From contig DMJA01000294.1 of the NCBI GenBank assembly GCA_003451935.1, forward strand, positions 1 to 10,807: a DNA stretch of 10,807 nucleotides, given 5' to 3'. Of this stretch, positions 1 through 6,751 are shown piece by piece. Position numbers and translations under genes: made by a program. The notes under the pieces were generated by a model. It was not told the DNA's origin, searched no databases, and saw nothing but the letters and a program-made list of their open reading frames with translations. The DNA comes from Verrucomicrobiota bacterium. Lineage in GTDB: Bacteria > Verrucomicrobiota > Kiritimatiellia > CAIQIC01 > Lenti-01. Within the stretch, counting starts at the first letter, position 1; every line of letters begins with the position of its first letter.

Positions 1-2
1 GG

Positions 3-590
3 GTGGGCCTGGTGGTGGCCGCCCTTTTGATGATGGCCCTGATGGCCGATTTGCGGCACCTGTCCCGCCACTTGGGCGGAGGGGCGCGCGGAAAGCCTGG
101 CCCCCGCAAGGGCGATGCGGCGGATATCGCCAAAGGGGAGGGCCCGCGCTACGTGGATCCATCGGGGCTGTTCAGTTTCGTGCCGCCGCGCAACTGGGTG
201 CGGGTGGGGAATCCTGCGAGCGGAGGTTTCTACAACGTGGTGTTCCAAGGGCCCTACGGCATGGACCTGTGCATTCAGGTGGTGGCGACCAATGGACTCA
301 CGTTCGACAAGCTGATCGAGAGCCTGCGGCGCGTGGAACGCAATCTGGCGGCCGACACGCACATGGATTTTGCCTACGTGGGGCCGTACCGAGCCGTGAA
401 ACGCTCCGTGCAACTCTTCAAAAGCCGGGTGCTGCTGCTGGATTTTATCACGGGCGACCTGGCCCACCACGTGCAATTTAGCGTGCCGCCCCACCTCTAC
501 GACGAATATGAGCCGGTCTTCCTGCGCCTGATGCAGACCTACGAGCCGGGGCGCATCCTGGTTGCGCCCGAACCTTCCGCCGCGCCTTGA
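3..590 (+). CDS. Membrane-anchored protein with possible PsbP/DcrB-like domain (probably 5' partial)
   Basis: The frame is open to the left edge. The first codon seen is a GTG at base 3, and with only two bases before it the real start is probably outside the window. As visible the protein has 195 residues. Residues 2-15 are hydrophobic and look like the end of a membrane segment. A basic, Gly/Pro-rich linker follows (about 16-48), then a soluble domain (about 50-185). That domain begins with F-S-F-V-P-P-x-x-W, a pattern like the opening of the PsbP / DcrB / DUF1795 fold ('F.v..P.gW'). It ends with an amphipathic helix (PVFLRLMQTYEP), as those domains often do. The fold call is inference from pattern only, and no catalytic residues are evident. 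The protein is probably anchored in the inner membrane with the domain outside the cytoplasm. It is separated from the next gene by about 200 bases, so it likely ends a different transcript. Confidence 0.6.
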   Translation: MGLVVAALLMMALMADLRHLSRHLGGGARGKPGPRKGDAADIAKGEGPRYVDPSGLFSFVPPRNWVRVGNPASGGFYNVVFQGPYGMDLCIQVVATNGLTFDKLIESLRRVERNLAADTHMDFAYVGPYRAVKRSVQLFKSRVLLLDFITGDLAHHVQFSVPPHLYDEYEPVFLRLMQTYEPGRILVAPEPSAAP

Positions 591-670
591 ATCCGGCCAC
601 ATCCGAGGTTTCCCGTGTGGCCACGCGCCAACCCTGTCCTTGGCGTATCCCCCGTGGCCAATGGCATGCA

Positions 671-692
671 CTTATGCGCATATGCGCATAAG
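671..692. promoter_or_regulatory. Perfect 22-bp palindrome, candidate operator
   Basis: The half-site CTTATGCGCAT is followed immediately by its exact reverse complement, with no spacer. Inside it TATGCGCA occurs twice in tandem, giving two overlapping TATGCGCATA palindromes. It lies in the 201-base non-coding gap (591-791), about 100 bases upstream of the CpXC gene. Operator function is inferred from symmetry, position and AT content against a GC-rich background. No T run follows, so an intrinsic terminator is unlikely. The rest of the gap holds only weak signals: a TTTCCGTG direct repeat at 759-766 and 772-779, and a CCACGG/CCGTGG inverted pair at 740-745 and 762-767. Confidence 0.45.
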
Positions 693-791
693 CTAAAACA
701 ACAAACTCTTTTGTTTCTTGGTCGTGCCGCGCAAGCATTCCACGGCAAGCCCCCGCCCTTTCCGTGGTTGTTTTCCGTGCCCGGGATTGGC

Positions 792-1499
792 ATGATGCGC
801 CCACTTATGTCGCAAAAGAAAACACACGAGATCGCCTGTCCGCTTTGTGGCCGGGAGCAGGAAGTGGAGCTGTGGGATTCCGTTGATGTGGGCGAGGATC
901 CGGAGCTCCGCGATCGGTTGCTGTCCGGCCTCATCAATCGCGTGGAGTGCGCCGGTTGCAAGAAATGGTTCCGCATCGACAAGCCGCTGGTCTACCATGA
1001 CCGGGAACAGGATATCTTCATCCATCTCGAGCCGCTGGCGGGCGGCCGCACTCTGAAACAGGCCGAGAAGGGCTTCCAGGAGGTGCTGAAAGAGCTGGAA
1101 AACCTGATGCCGGAGGATGTCGCGCCGCTGGAGATCCACCTTGTGGTGGAGTGGAGCGAACTGATCGAGCGCATCTTTCTTCTGGAGGAGGGACTCGACG
1201 CGCGCCTCGTGGAGCATATCAAGTACATGATGTTCCAGCAGAATCCCGATAAGATTCCGGCCGAGAAAAAAGGCCTGCTGTTCGATGCGCAGGATTCGAC
1301 CGACGACCAGCTCTGCTTCGTCGTGCAGGACCGGGCCACGAAGAAGTTGGAGGCCGTGCTGAACTTCGCGCGCGCGGATTACGAGGCGCTGGTCAACGTG
1401 TTTGACTCCGACGACCAAATGGCGTTGCTGGAGGAGCAGTTCCCGGGACCCTATCTGAACGGCCGCCTTCGCTATCTGCGGGACATGGCGGAACAATAG
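792..1499 (+). CDS. CpXC-domain zinc-ribbon protein
   Basis: A cytosolic protein of 235 residues from the ATG at 792; in-frame ATGs at 795 and 807 are also possible. No start has a clear Shine-Dalgarno, and 807 would give a leader shaped like that of CpXC proteins. Near the N-terminus a C-P-L-C pair (C16, C19) is matched by C-A-G-C (C53, C56), forming the four-cysteine zinc-ribbon of the CpXC family. The knuckles enclose an acidic stretch (VDVGEDPELRDRL). The remaining ~170 residues are acidic and mostly helical by composition, with no catalytic motif I can name. The molecular role of the family is unknown to me. It precedes nth by only 9 bases and is probably co-transcribed with it. Reading this frame upstream to the ATG-less 615 region would run through the palindrome and is less likely. 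Confidence 0.72.
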   Translation: MMRPLMSQKKTHEIACPLCGREQEVELWDSVDVGEDPELRDRLLSGLINRVECAGCKKWFRIDKPLVYHDREQDIFIHLEPLAGGRTLKQAEKGFQEVLKELENLMPEDVAPLEIHLVVEWSELIERIFLLEEGLDARLVEHIKYMMFQQNPDKIPAEKKGLLFDAQDSTDDQLCFVVQDRATKKLEAVLNFARADYEALVNVFDSDDQMALLEEQFPGPYLNGRLRYLRDMAEQ

Positions 1500-1508
1500 G
1501 AGCGGGCC

Positions 1509-2177
1509 ATGGCCAGGGAATCGCTTGAACTGCAGCAGGCGCGCGCCAAGACCCTCCTGCGCCGCCTTCGGAAGGCCTATCCGGACGCGAAGTGCGAGCT
1601 GGATTGGGCCACGCCGCTGGAGCTGGCCGTGGCGACCATCCTTTCGGCCCAGTGCACCGACAAGCGGGTGAACAAGGTGACCCCGGCGCTCTTCAAGAAG
1701 TACCGCGCCGCGAAGGACTGGGCGGAGACGCCGCAGGATACGCTGGAGAGGGAATTCCATTCGACGGGCTTCTTCCGCAACAAGGCGAAGAACGTTCGCG
1801 CGCTGATGGCGCGGCTGGATGCGGAGTTCGGCGGGAAGCTGCCAAAAGACTTTGATGTGCTCATTTCGTTGCCGGGCATCGGCCGCAAGACGGCGAATCT
1901 GTTGGTCGCGACCGTGTTCGGCCGGCCGGGCCTGGTGGTGGACACGCACTTTATCCGCCTCTCGAACCGGCTCGGGTTCGTGAAGAACGAGCAGGATGCA
2001 ACGAGGATCGAGCGAACCCTCCAGAAGATCGTGCCGGAAAAGGATTGGACCGACTGGTCGCACGCGATGGTGTTCCACGGCCGGCGGTGCTGCTTTGCGC
2101 GCCGCCCGAATTGCGCGGGATGCGCGGTGAAGACGCTGTGCCCCTCGGCCCGGACGGACGGAAAGCCGCCGAAGTAG
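1509..2177 (+). CDS. nth: Endonuclease III, DNA glycosylase/AP lyase
   Basis: A base-excision-repair enzyme that removes oxidised pyrimidines and nicks the resulting abasic site. The protein has 222 residues, the usual Nth length. The HhH-GPD core is clear. The helix-hairpin-helix LPGIGRKTANLL carries the catalytic lysine K127 (E. coli K120). V-V-D-T-H follows with the catalytic aspartate D145 (E. coli D138). The C-terminus has the [4Fe-4S] loop C-x6-C-x2-C-x5-C at C195, C202, C205 and C211. The N-terminal LSAQCTDKRVN motif is also typical. The ATG at 1509 is preceded by AGGAG (1498-1502) with six bases of spacing; this site overlaps the stop of the CpXC gene. murJ starts four bases after the stop, so the two are likely co-transcribed. 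No key residue is missing. Confidence 0.96.
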   Translation: MARESLELQQARAKTLLRRLRKAYPDAKCELDWATPLELAVATILSAQCTDKRVNKVTPALFKKYRAAKDWAETPQDTLEREFHSTGFFRNKAKNVRALMARLDAEFGGKLPKDFDVLISLPGIGRKTANLLVATVFGRPGLVVDTHFIRLSNRLGFVKNEQDATRIERTLQKIVPEKDWTDWSHAMVFHGRRCCFARRPNCAGCAVKTLCPSARTDGKPPK

Positions 2178-2181
2178 GGGA

Positions 2182-3786
2182 ATGGAAAACCGCAACGTCA
2201 TCCGGTTCGCGTTCACGGTGGGCGGCTTCACGATGCTCAGCCGCGTGCTGGGCATGGTGCGCGACGTCCTGACAGCCGGAGTGTTCGGCACGTCTTTGGC
2301 GATGTCGTCGTTCGTGGTGGCGTTCCGCATTCCGAACCTGTTTCGCGCGCTGTTCGGCGAAGGGGCGCTGTCGTCGGCGTTCGTCCCGGTCTTCATGGAT
2401 TCGCGCCGCAACGAGGGCGAGGACGCGGCGTGGCGGTTGGCGCGCCGGGTGGTCACGCTGGTGGGCGCCGCGCTGCTGGGCATCGTGGCGCTGGGCATCG
2501 CGGGGATGAGCGCGGCGCTGCTGTTCCCGGGCCTTGGCGAGAAGGCGTTGGCGGTGCTGCCGTTGGCGCGGATCATGCTACCCTATGTTTTTTTCATCTG
2601 CATGGCCGCGCTGGCGATGGCCGTGCTGAATTCCTACCGGAAGTTCTCGGTTTCCGCCTTCACGCCCGCCTTGCTGAATATCACGTGGATCCTTTCCATC
2701 TGGCTCATTGTCCCGCTGGTCCGGGGCGGCGCGTCCCGCCAGATCCAGACGCTGGCGTGGACGGTATTCGCGGCTGGCGCGGTGCAACTGGCCTACCAAA
2801 TTCCCTCGCTGTTGCGCGTGGGTTGGCGGCCGGGCGTGGACATGGATTGGCGCGATCCGCGCGTCAAGCAGGTCTTCCTGCTGATGGGCCCGTCGGCCCT
2901 CGGCCTCGCGGTGAACCAGATCAACGTGCTGGTGAACAGCATGATTGCCATGTTCGGGGTAGGGGCGTGGGCGCCCTCGGCGCTATTTTACGCCGAGCGG
3001 CTGATCTACCTGCCCCAAGGCATCCTCGCCACCGCGCTGGGGACGGTGCTGCTGCCCGTGCTCTCGGACTTCGCGTCGCAGAAGAAGCACGCCGAAATGC
3101 GCGAGGCCATCCACCACGGCCTGCGCACGCTGCTGTTCGTGATGACGCCCGCCTCGGCGGGCCTGTTCGTGCTGGCTGGCCCCGTCGTACAGATGCTGTT
3201 CGAGCAAGGCTCGTTTGATCCGCAGAGCACGGTGCTGACCGCCCGCGCTCTTTCCTTCTATGCGCCGGGGCTGATGGTGTTTTGCCTCGCCAAGGTCTTC
3301 GTGCCCGCGTTCTACGCCCTGCAGGACACGCGCACGCCCGTCAAGATCGGCCTGTGCGTCGTGTCGTTGAACCTGACGCTCAACGTGGCCTGCGCGCTGA
3401 CGCTTCCGGAATACTGGCGGCACGCCGGCATGGCGTTCTCGACCGTGATTGCCGAAGGCTTCAACGGCCTGATGCTGGCCTTCTTCCTTCGCCGCCGCCT
3501 GGGTCCCTTCGGCATCCGGGGCATCCTCGCGGGGCTGGGGCGCGCCGTTGGCGCGGCCGTGCTGATGGGCGCCGTGGCCTTCTTTGCGGAACGCGAGCTC
3601 ACCACTTGGCTCTACGTCTATCTGCCCCACAAGGCCGCGCAGATCATCGGCGTGCCCACGGCCATCGCGTTGGGCATCGCGGTCTATTTCGGAATCGCCC
3701 GGGCCTTTCGTTTCCCCGAACTGGGCTTCGTCCTCGACGCCCTCCGCGCCAAGAAGCAGAAGAAAACCGCCGAGCCGATGCCATGA
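2182..3786 (+). CDS. murJ: Lipid II flippase MurJ (MviN)
   Basis: A polytopic inner-membrane MOP-superfamily protein that flips lipid II to the periplasmic face for peptidoglycan synthesis. It has 534 residues, normal to slightly long for the family, and about 14 hydrophobic segments. Signature stretches include SRVLGMVRD near the N-terminus, F-R-I-P-N-L-F-R with F-G-E-G-A-L-S-S-A-F-V-P, and Y-A-E-R-L-I-Y-L-P-Q-G-I-L near residues 270-282. The cavity arginines of E. coli MurJ (R18, R24, R52, R270) align by eye with R21, R27, R55 and R273. E. coli D39 aligns with serine (S42). The ATG at 2182 lies just after the nth stop with a minimal GGGG-type ribosome site. The stop overlaps the next ATG (ATGA), suggesting translational coupling to the NTPase gene. 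Confidence 0.96.
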   Translation: MENRNVIRFAFTVGGFTMLSRVLGMVRDVLTAGVFGTSLAMSSFVVAFRIPNLFRALFGEGALSSAFVPVFMDSRRNEGEDAAWRLARRVVTLVGAALLGIVALGIAGMSAALLFPGLGEKALAVLPLARIMLPYVFFICMAALAMAVLNSYRKFSVSAFTPALLNITWILSIWLIVPLVRGGASRQIQTLAWTVFAAGAVQLAYQIPSLLRVGWRPGVDMDWRDPRVKQVFLLMGPSALGLAVNQINVLVNSMIAMFGVGAWAPSALFYAERLIYLPQGILATALGTVLLPVLSDFASQKKHAEMREAIHHGLRTLLFVMTPASAGLFVLAGPVVQMLFEQGSFDPQSTVLTARALSFYAPGLMVFCLAKVFVPAFYALQDTRTPVKIGLCVVSLNLTLNVACALTLPEYWRHAGMAFSTVIAEGFNGLMLAFFLRRRLGPFGIRGILAGLGRAVGAAVLMGAVAFFAERELTTWLYVYLPHKAAQIIGVPTAIALGIAVYFGIARAFRFPELGFVLDALRAKKQKKTAEPMP

Positions 3787-4295
3787 ACGTCATCGTCTAC
3801 GGAGACATCGGCGCGGGCAAGAGCACGGCGGTGTGTGCCGCGATGAAACTTCTGGGGTGGGGCGGGCCCGCCGGATTCTTCACGCATTGGGACGGAAAGG
3901 GGCGCGGGGCGGACGTGCTGTATGTCGAGACCTGGTCCGGAGGGAAGCATCCCATGGCGCGGCGCATTTCCAAACCCGCCGTTCCGGGCGGGCTCTCCTA
4001 CGAACCCGAAGCCGGCTTCGAGAAAGTGGCCGTGGCCAGCTTGTCGGGCGCGGAAACAGGCCTCCCCGTTGTGATCGACGAATTGGGGCTGATCGAGCTG
4101 GATTCGGCCGAATTCATGGCGGCGGTGGCGAAGCTCTTTCGCGGTTCCGCGCAGGTGCTGGCGGTCGTCCAGCATCGCGCGCTGGCGCGCTGGCTGGGCG
4201 TCATTGGCCCGGAAAACGCGCCCCATCTGCTGAAGGTGGATTCCTCCTCCCGCGATGCGCTGCCCGAGGCGATCGCCGCGCTGTTCCAATCCTGA
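3783..4295 (+). CDS. THEP1-like P-loop nucleoside-triphosphatase
   Basis: A small cytosolic NTPase of 170 residues. The Walker A motif GDIGAGKST spans residues 7-15. A Walker B-type segment with the hydrophobic run L-P-V-V-I-D-E followed by L-G-L-I-E-L (about 94-105) matches the shape of the THEP1 / NTPase_1 family, whose members hydrolyse nucleoside triphosphates in vitro but mostly lack a known cellular role. The start is the ATG at 3783, whose last bases form the murJ stop (ATGA). In-frame starts further left would lie inside murJ. The gene ends 76 bases before the ModE-like regulator. It therefore closes the murJ transcript, though a link to the uptake operon is possible because small NTPases often sit near metal-cofactor genes. 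The family call is made from motifs only; another P-loop subfamily such as DUF2478 cannot be excluded. Confidence 0.75.
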   Translation: MNVIVYGDIGAGKSTAVCAAMKLLGWGGPAGFFTHWDGKGRGADVLYVETWSGGKHPMARRISKPAVPGGLSYEPEAGFEKVAVASLSGAETGLPVVIDELGLIELDSAEFMAAVAKLFRGSAQVLAVVQHRALARWLGVIGPENAPHLLKVDSSSRDALPEAIAALFQS

Positions 4296-4320
4296 AATCC
4301 ATTCTTCCCCGAGAAACCGG

Positions 4321-4350
4321 TTGATTTTTCCACTTGCGGATTCCGATATA
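4321..4350 (+). promoter_or_regulatory. Candidate promoter of the uptake operon
   Basis: TTGATT (4321-4326) could serve as a -35 element. CGATAT (4344-4349, 17-base spacing) or GATATA (4345-4350, 18-base spacing) could be the -10. The -10 would fall inside the left arm of the interrupted palindrome, so a bound regulator would block RNA polymerase. The match to consensus is modest. Support comes mainly from location: this is the only non-coding stretch (76 bases) before seven packed genes. Confidence 0.35.
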
Positions 4351-4368
4351 CACGGATATGTATATCGG
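4343..4368. promoter_or_regulatory. Interrupted palindrome, probable operator of the ModE-like regulator
   Basis: CCGATATAC (4343-4351), an 8-base spacer and GTATATCGG (4360-4368) form a perfect 9+9 inverted repeat. The right arm ends three bases before the ATG of the ModE-type regulator. Its layout (CG, then TATA, with a mirror copy) resembles known ModE boxes, whose E. coli form pairs CGxTATATA-type halves, although spacing and exact bases differ. Overlap with the likely -10 and the leader suggests autoregulation, with control of the whole downstream operon. A transcript starting here would have a very short leader without a visible ribosome-binding site. Confidence 0.6.
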
Positions 4369-4371
4369 CAT

Positions 4372-4725
4372 ATGAGACTGCATGTGAAGGTGGCGCTGGC
4401 GAGCGAGGCGGACGAGGAGTTCTGCGGTTCCGGGCTTCTGCAGCTGCTGGAAGGCATCGGGCGGCACGGCTCGATCCACCAGGCGGCGCAGGACATGGAT
4501 TTGTCCTACGTGAAGGCGCTGAAGATCCTGAACCGGCTGGAGCGTGAGCTGGAGGAGACCTTGCTCGTGCGCCACAAGGGGGGGGCGTCGCACGGCAGCA
4601 CGGAACTGACGCCGTTCGCGCGACGGTTCATGGGCGATTTCGCGAAGATGCGGGAAGAGGCCCGGCGGGCGGCGGACCGGGCGTTCAAGGGATTTGAAAA
4701 GCGATACGGGCGGAAACCGAAATGA
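4372..4725 (+). CDS. ModE-type winged-helix regulator without TOBE domains
   Basis: A DNA-binding protein of 117 residues. It matches the N-terminal domain of ModE in order and spacing: a first strand (LHVKVALAS), a helix (LLQLLEGIGRHGSI), the helix-turn-helix (HQAAQDMDLSYVKALKILNRLE), and a Gly-rich wing (KGGASHGSTELT) leading to a helix that begins P-F-A-R-R-F. E. coli ModE has the corresponding GSISQGAKDAGISYKSAW and GGGGAVLT. The molybdate-binding TOBE/MOP domains of full ModE (about 260 residues) are absent; the protein ends in a basic tail. The ATG at 4372 is the first in-frame start after the palindrome and fits the domain start. Its stop overlaps the receptor start (ATGA). A run of eight G (4578-4585) encodes part of the wing. 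What signal it senses cannot be told; a LysR-type HTH orphan is the alternative reading. Confidence 0.82.
   Translation: MRLHVKVALASEADEEFCGSGLLQLLEGIGRHGSIHQAAQDMDLSYVKALKILNRLERELEETLLVRHKGGASHGSTELTPFARRFMGDFAKMREEARRAADRAFKGFEKRYGRKPK
4578..4585 (+). repeat. G8 homopolymer in the regulator gene
   Basis: Eight consecutive G residues within the codons for the wing (His-Lys-Gly-Gly-Ala). Runs of this length can slip during replication or cause sequencing indels. A one-base change would truncate or replace the C-terminal third of the regulator. The frame is intact here. Confidence 0.6.
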
Positions 4726-6737
4726 AAAGAAAATATCCAATATCCAATATCCAATATCCAATATTCAAATTTTTGATGTTGGGATTGGCACTCTTGCTGG
4801 GCGAGTCGGTTTTGGCCCAGGAGGCATCGCCCGTGTTCACGCTGGGCGAGGTGCTGGTGGTGGGGACGGAGGACGCGGCGGGCGACGGGGCGGCGGAACG
4901 CGTCACGGGGGCCCAGGCCGAGCAACGGGGGCGCGCCAACGTGGCGGATGCCGCGGCGCTGGCGCCGGGCGTGACCTTGACGCGAATCGGCGGGCGCAAC
5001 GAGGCGGCGGCCTACGTCCGCGGATTCGACACGCGGCAGGTGCCGCTGTTCATCGACGGCATTCCGGTCTATGTGCCGTACGACGGCAACGTGGACATGG
5101 GGCGGTTTGACACCTTCGACATGTCGGAGCTGTCCATTTCCAAGGGCTACAGCCCGGTGATCTACGGTCCAAACACGCTGGGCGGCGCGATCAACGTGGT
5201 GAGCCTGCGACCGACGCAGCCGGAGGAATTCATGGTGCGTGCCGGCGCGTTCAGCGGGGAGGGATACTCAAGCGCGTTGCGCGGCGGGCTGTTGCGGGAC
5301 GAAGGGTATGCGCAGGCAGGCGTGTCGTATCGCGCGCGCGATCATTTCCGCGTATCGGATGACTTCGAAGCGACGAAGAACGAGGACGGCGGGCGGAGGG
5401 AGAACTCGGACAGCCAAGACCTGCAGGTCAGCGCAAAAATGGCGTGGACGCCGGGCGGCCAGGGCGACGAGCTCGCCGTCGGCTTCGTGCGGCAGGACAG
5501 CGAGAAGGGCGTGCCGGTCTACGCGGGGACGGACACCAACACCATGCCGCGCTATTGGCGCTACACGGAATGGATCAAGAACAGCGTCTATGCCGTGGGG
5601 AACAAGACCCTCGGACAGACGGGCTATGTGAAGCCGCGTTTCTATTACGACACCTACGAGAACACGCTGAAGGCGTACGACGACGCGACGTATTCGACGC
5701 AGACGAAGAAATCGTCCTGGACGAGCATCTACGATGACTACACGGTCGGCGGATCGGTCGAAGGCGGCGCGACGGTGGCCGAGCGCCACCAACTGCGAGG
5801 CGCGGCGCACTACAAGCAGGACGTGCACCGCGAGCACAACGTCGGTAGCCGGACCTCGACCTACAAGGACGAGACCGTCGCGGTCGGGGCGGAGGACCGC
5901 ATTGCCCTGGTGGAGAAGCTGGCGCTGGCGGTTGGCGCCGATTTCGCGGCGCGCAACAGCTTGGAGGCGGAGGACGTCTCGGGCAAGGCACCGGTTCGCT
6001 TCGACGACAACGACAACCAGGCGGTGAATCCACAGGCGGGCCTGTTCTACGCCGTGACCGGCGGCACGTTCCGCGCGACGGTCGCGCGAAAAACGCGCTT
6101 TCCCACGCTGAAGGATCGCTACTCGTATCGCCTCGGAAAGGCGTTGGCGAATCCGGGCCTGGATCCAGAAGTCGCCATGCATTATGAAGTTGGCTACGAA
6201 GGCCGGATCGTAGATGGCCTCGACGGCCACCTGAGCGGGTTCTACAGCCGGCTGGACGACACGATCCAGCAGGTGGACCGGGTGGCGCAGGACGAGGAGG
6301 GGGCGTGGCTCTACCAGCTCCAGAACGTCGGCGAATCGGAAAGCGGCGGTGTGGAAGCGGGGCTGGCGTGGATCCTCTTGCCGGAACTGAAGACGGGATT
6401 CGACTACATGTATCTGCACCGCGAGAACCTCTCGCATCCCGAGATCAAGCTGACGGATTCCCCGGAGCACAGCCTGAAGATGTACGTCGAATGGGAGGTT
6501 TTCTCCCGCCTGACGCTGGTGCCGAACCTCGAGTACAATTCATCGCGATACTCTTCGTCGATCGGCACGAAGGCGGACGGATTCTGGCTGGGCAACCTCG
6601 ATGCGCAGGTGGCGCTGCCTCGCGGATTCGGCCTGAATGCGGGCATCCGGAATGTCTTGGACGAGGACTACGAGCTGAACGAAGGCTATCCGGAAGAGGG
6701 ACGCAACTACTACGTGAGCGTCCAGTACCGGTTCTAA
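4722..6737 (+). CDS. TonB-dependent outer-membrane receptor
   Basis: An outer-membrane gated beta-barrel of 671 residues that imports a scarce ligand using energy passed by TonB. A signal peptide spans about residues 1-32 (basic n-region, hydrophobic run FLMLGLALLLG, likely cleavage after V-L-A before Q33). The probable TonB box is EVLVVGT (about 43-49). The plug follows (about 60-165), with A-P-G-V-T-L-T-R-I-G-G-R-N, Y-V-R-G-F-D-T-R-Q-V-P-L-F-I-D-G-I-P-V-Y and Y-G-P-N-T-L-G-G-A-I-N-V-V. A barrel of alternating aromatic strands follows and ends in F (Y-R-F). The ATG overlaps the regulator stop (ATGA) and lacks its own ribosome site, so translation is probably coupled. Residues 4-15 come from a 7-bp tandem repeat. 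An alternative ATG at 4776 would leave a signal peptide without a basic n-region. The substrate cannot be read from sequence; the ModE-like neighbour suggests a metal oxyanion or its chelate. Confidence 0.93.
   Translation: MKRKYPISNIQYPIFKFLMLGLALLLGESVLAQEASPVFTLGEVLVVGTEDAAGDGAAERVTGAQAEQRGRANVADAAALAPGVTLTRIGGRNEAAAYVRGFDTRQVPLFIDGIPVYVPYDGNVDMGRFDTFDMSELSISKGYSPVIYGPNTLGGAINVVSLRPTQPEEFMVRAGAFSGEGYSSALRGGLLRDEGYAQAGVSYRARDHFRVSDDFEATKNEDGGRRENSDSQDLQVSAKMAWTPGGQGDELAVGFVRQDSEKGVPVYAGTDTNTMPRYWRYTEWIKNSVYAVGNKTLGQTGYVKPRFYYDTYENTLKAYDDATYSTQTKKSSWTSIYDDYTVGGSVEGGATVAERHQLRGAAHYKQDVHREHNVGSRTSTYKDETVAVGAEDRIALVEKLALAVGADFAARNSLEAEDVSGKAPVRFDDNDNQAVNPQAGLFYAVTGGTFRATVARKTRFPTLKDRYSYRLGKALANPGLDPEVAMHYEVGYEGRIVDGLDGHLSGFYSRLDDTIQQVDRVAQDEEGAWLYQLQNVGESESGGVEAGLAWILLPELKTGFDYMYLHRENLSHPEIKLTDSPEHSLKMYVEWEVFSRLTLVPNLEYNSSRYSSSIGTKADGFWLGNLDAQVALPRGFGLNAGIRNVLDEDYELNEGYPEEGRNYYVSVQYRF
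4732..4766 (+). repeat. Heptanucleotide tandem repeat (AATATCC x4 plus AATATTC)
   Basis: Four exact copies of AATATCC and a fifth with one change run head to tail, starting ten bases after the receptor's ATG. The unit is not a multiple of three, so gain or loss of one copy would shift the receptor frame. Three units encode seven residues, which explains the repeated N-I-Q-Y-P-I in the signal-peptide n-region. The AT-rich array stands out sharply from its GC-rich surroundings. Similar arrays occur between genes in some PVC-group genomes (from memory), so it may be a dispersed repeat caught at a gene start. Confidence 0.9.
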
Positions 6738-6751
6738 GGCGAAATCCCTCC

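Noticed and set aside
615..791. N-terminal extension of the CpXC protein through the palindrome region
   Set aside because: The added residues are low in domain signal and cross the 22-bp palindrome and weak repeats, and the zinc-ribbon fold starts just after the ATGs at 792-807.
693..2576. A 627-codon open frame on the minus strand across the CpXC, nth and murJ genes
   Set aside because: It is antisense to three well-supported genes. Long antisense frames are common in GC-rich DNA, and the translation is Arg/Ala/His-rich with no recognisable domain.
4315..4322. AACCGGTT followed by GATTTTTC as an intrinsic terminator after the NTPase
   Set aside because: The stem is only four base pairs and the T run is separated from it, too weak to call.
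4732..4766. CRISPR-like repeat
   Set aside because: The 7-bp units are contiguous with no spacers and no cas genes are present.
4201..4999. Minus-strand frames encoding repeated Y-W-I-L-D-I-G peptides through the heptamer array
   Set aside because: These peptides are the reverse translation of the AATATCC array and are a known kind of spurious gene call; the real genes run on the plus strand.
5268..6470. A 400-codon minus-strand open frame opposite the receptor
   Set aside because: It lies entirely within a clear TonB-dependent receptor and has the composition of a codon-bias shadow.
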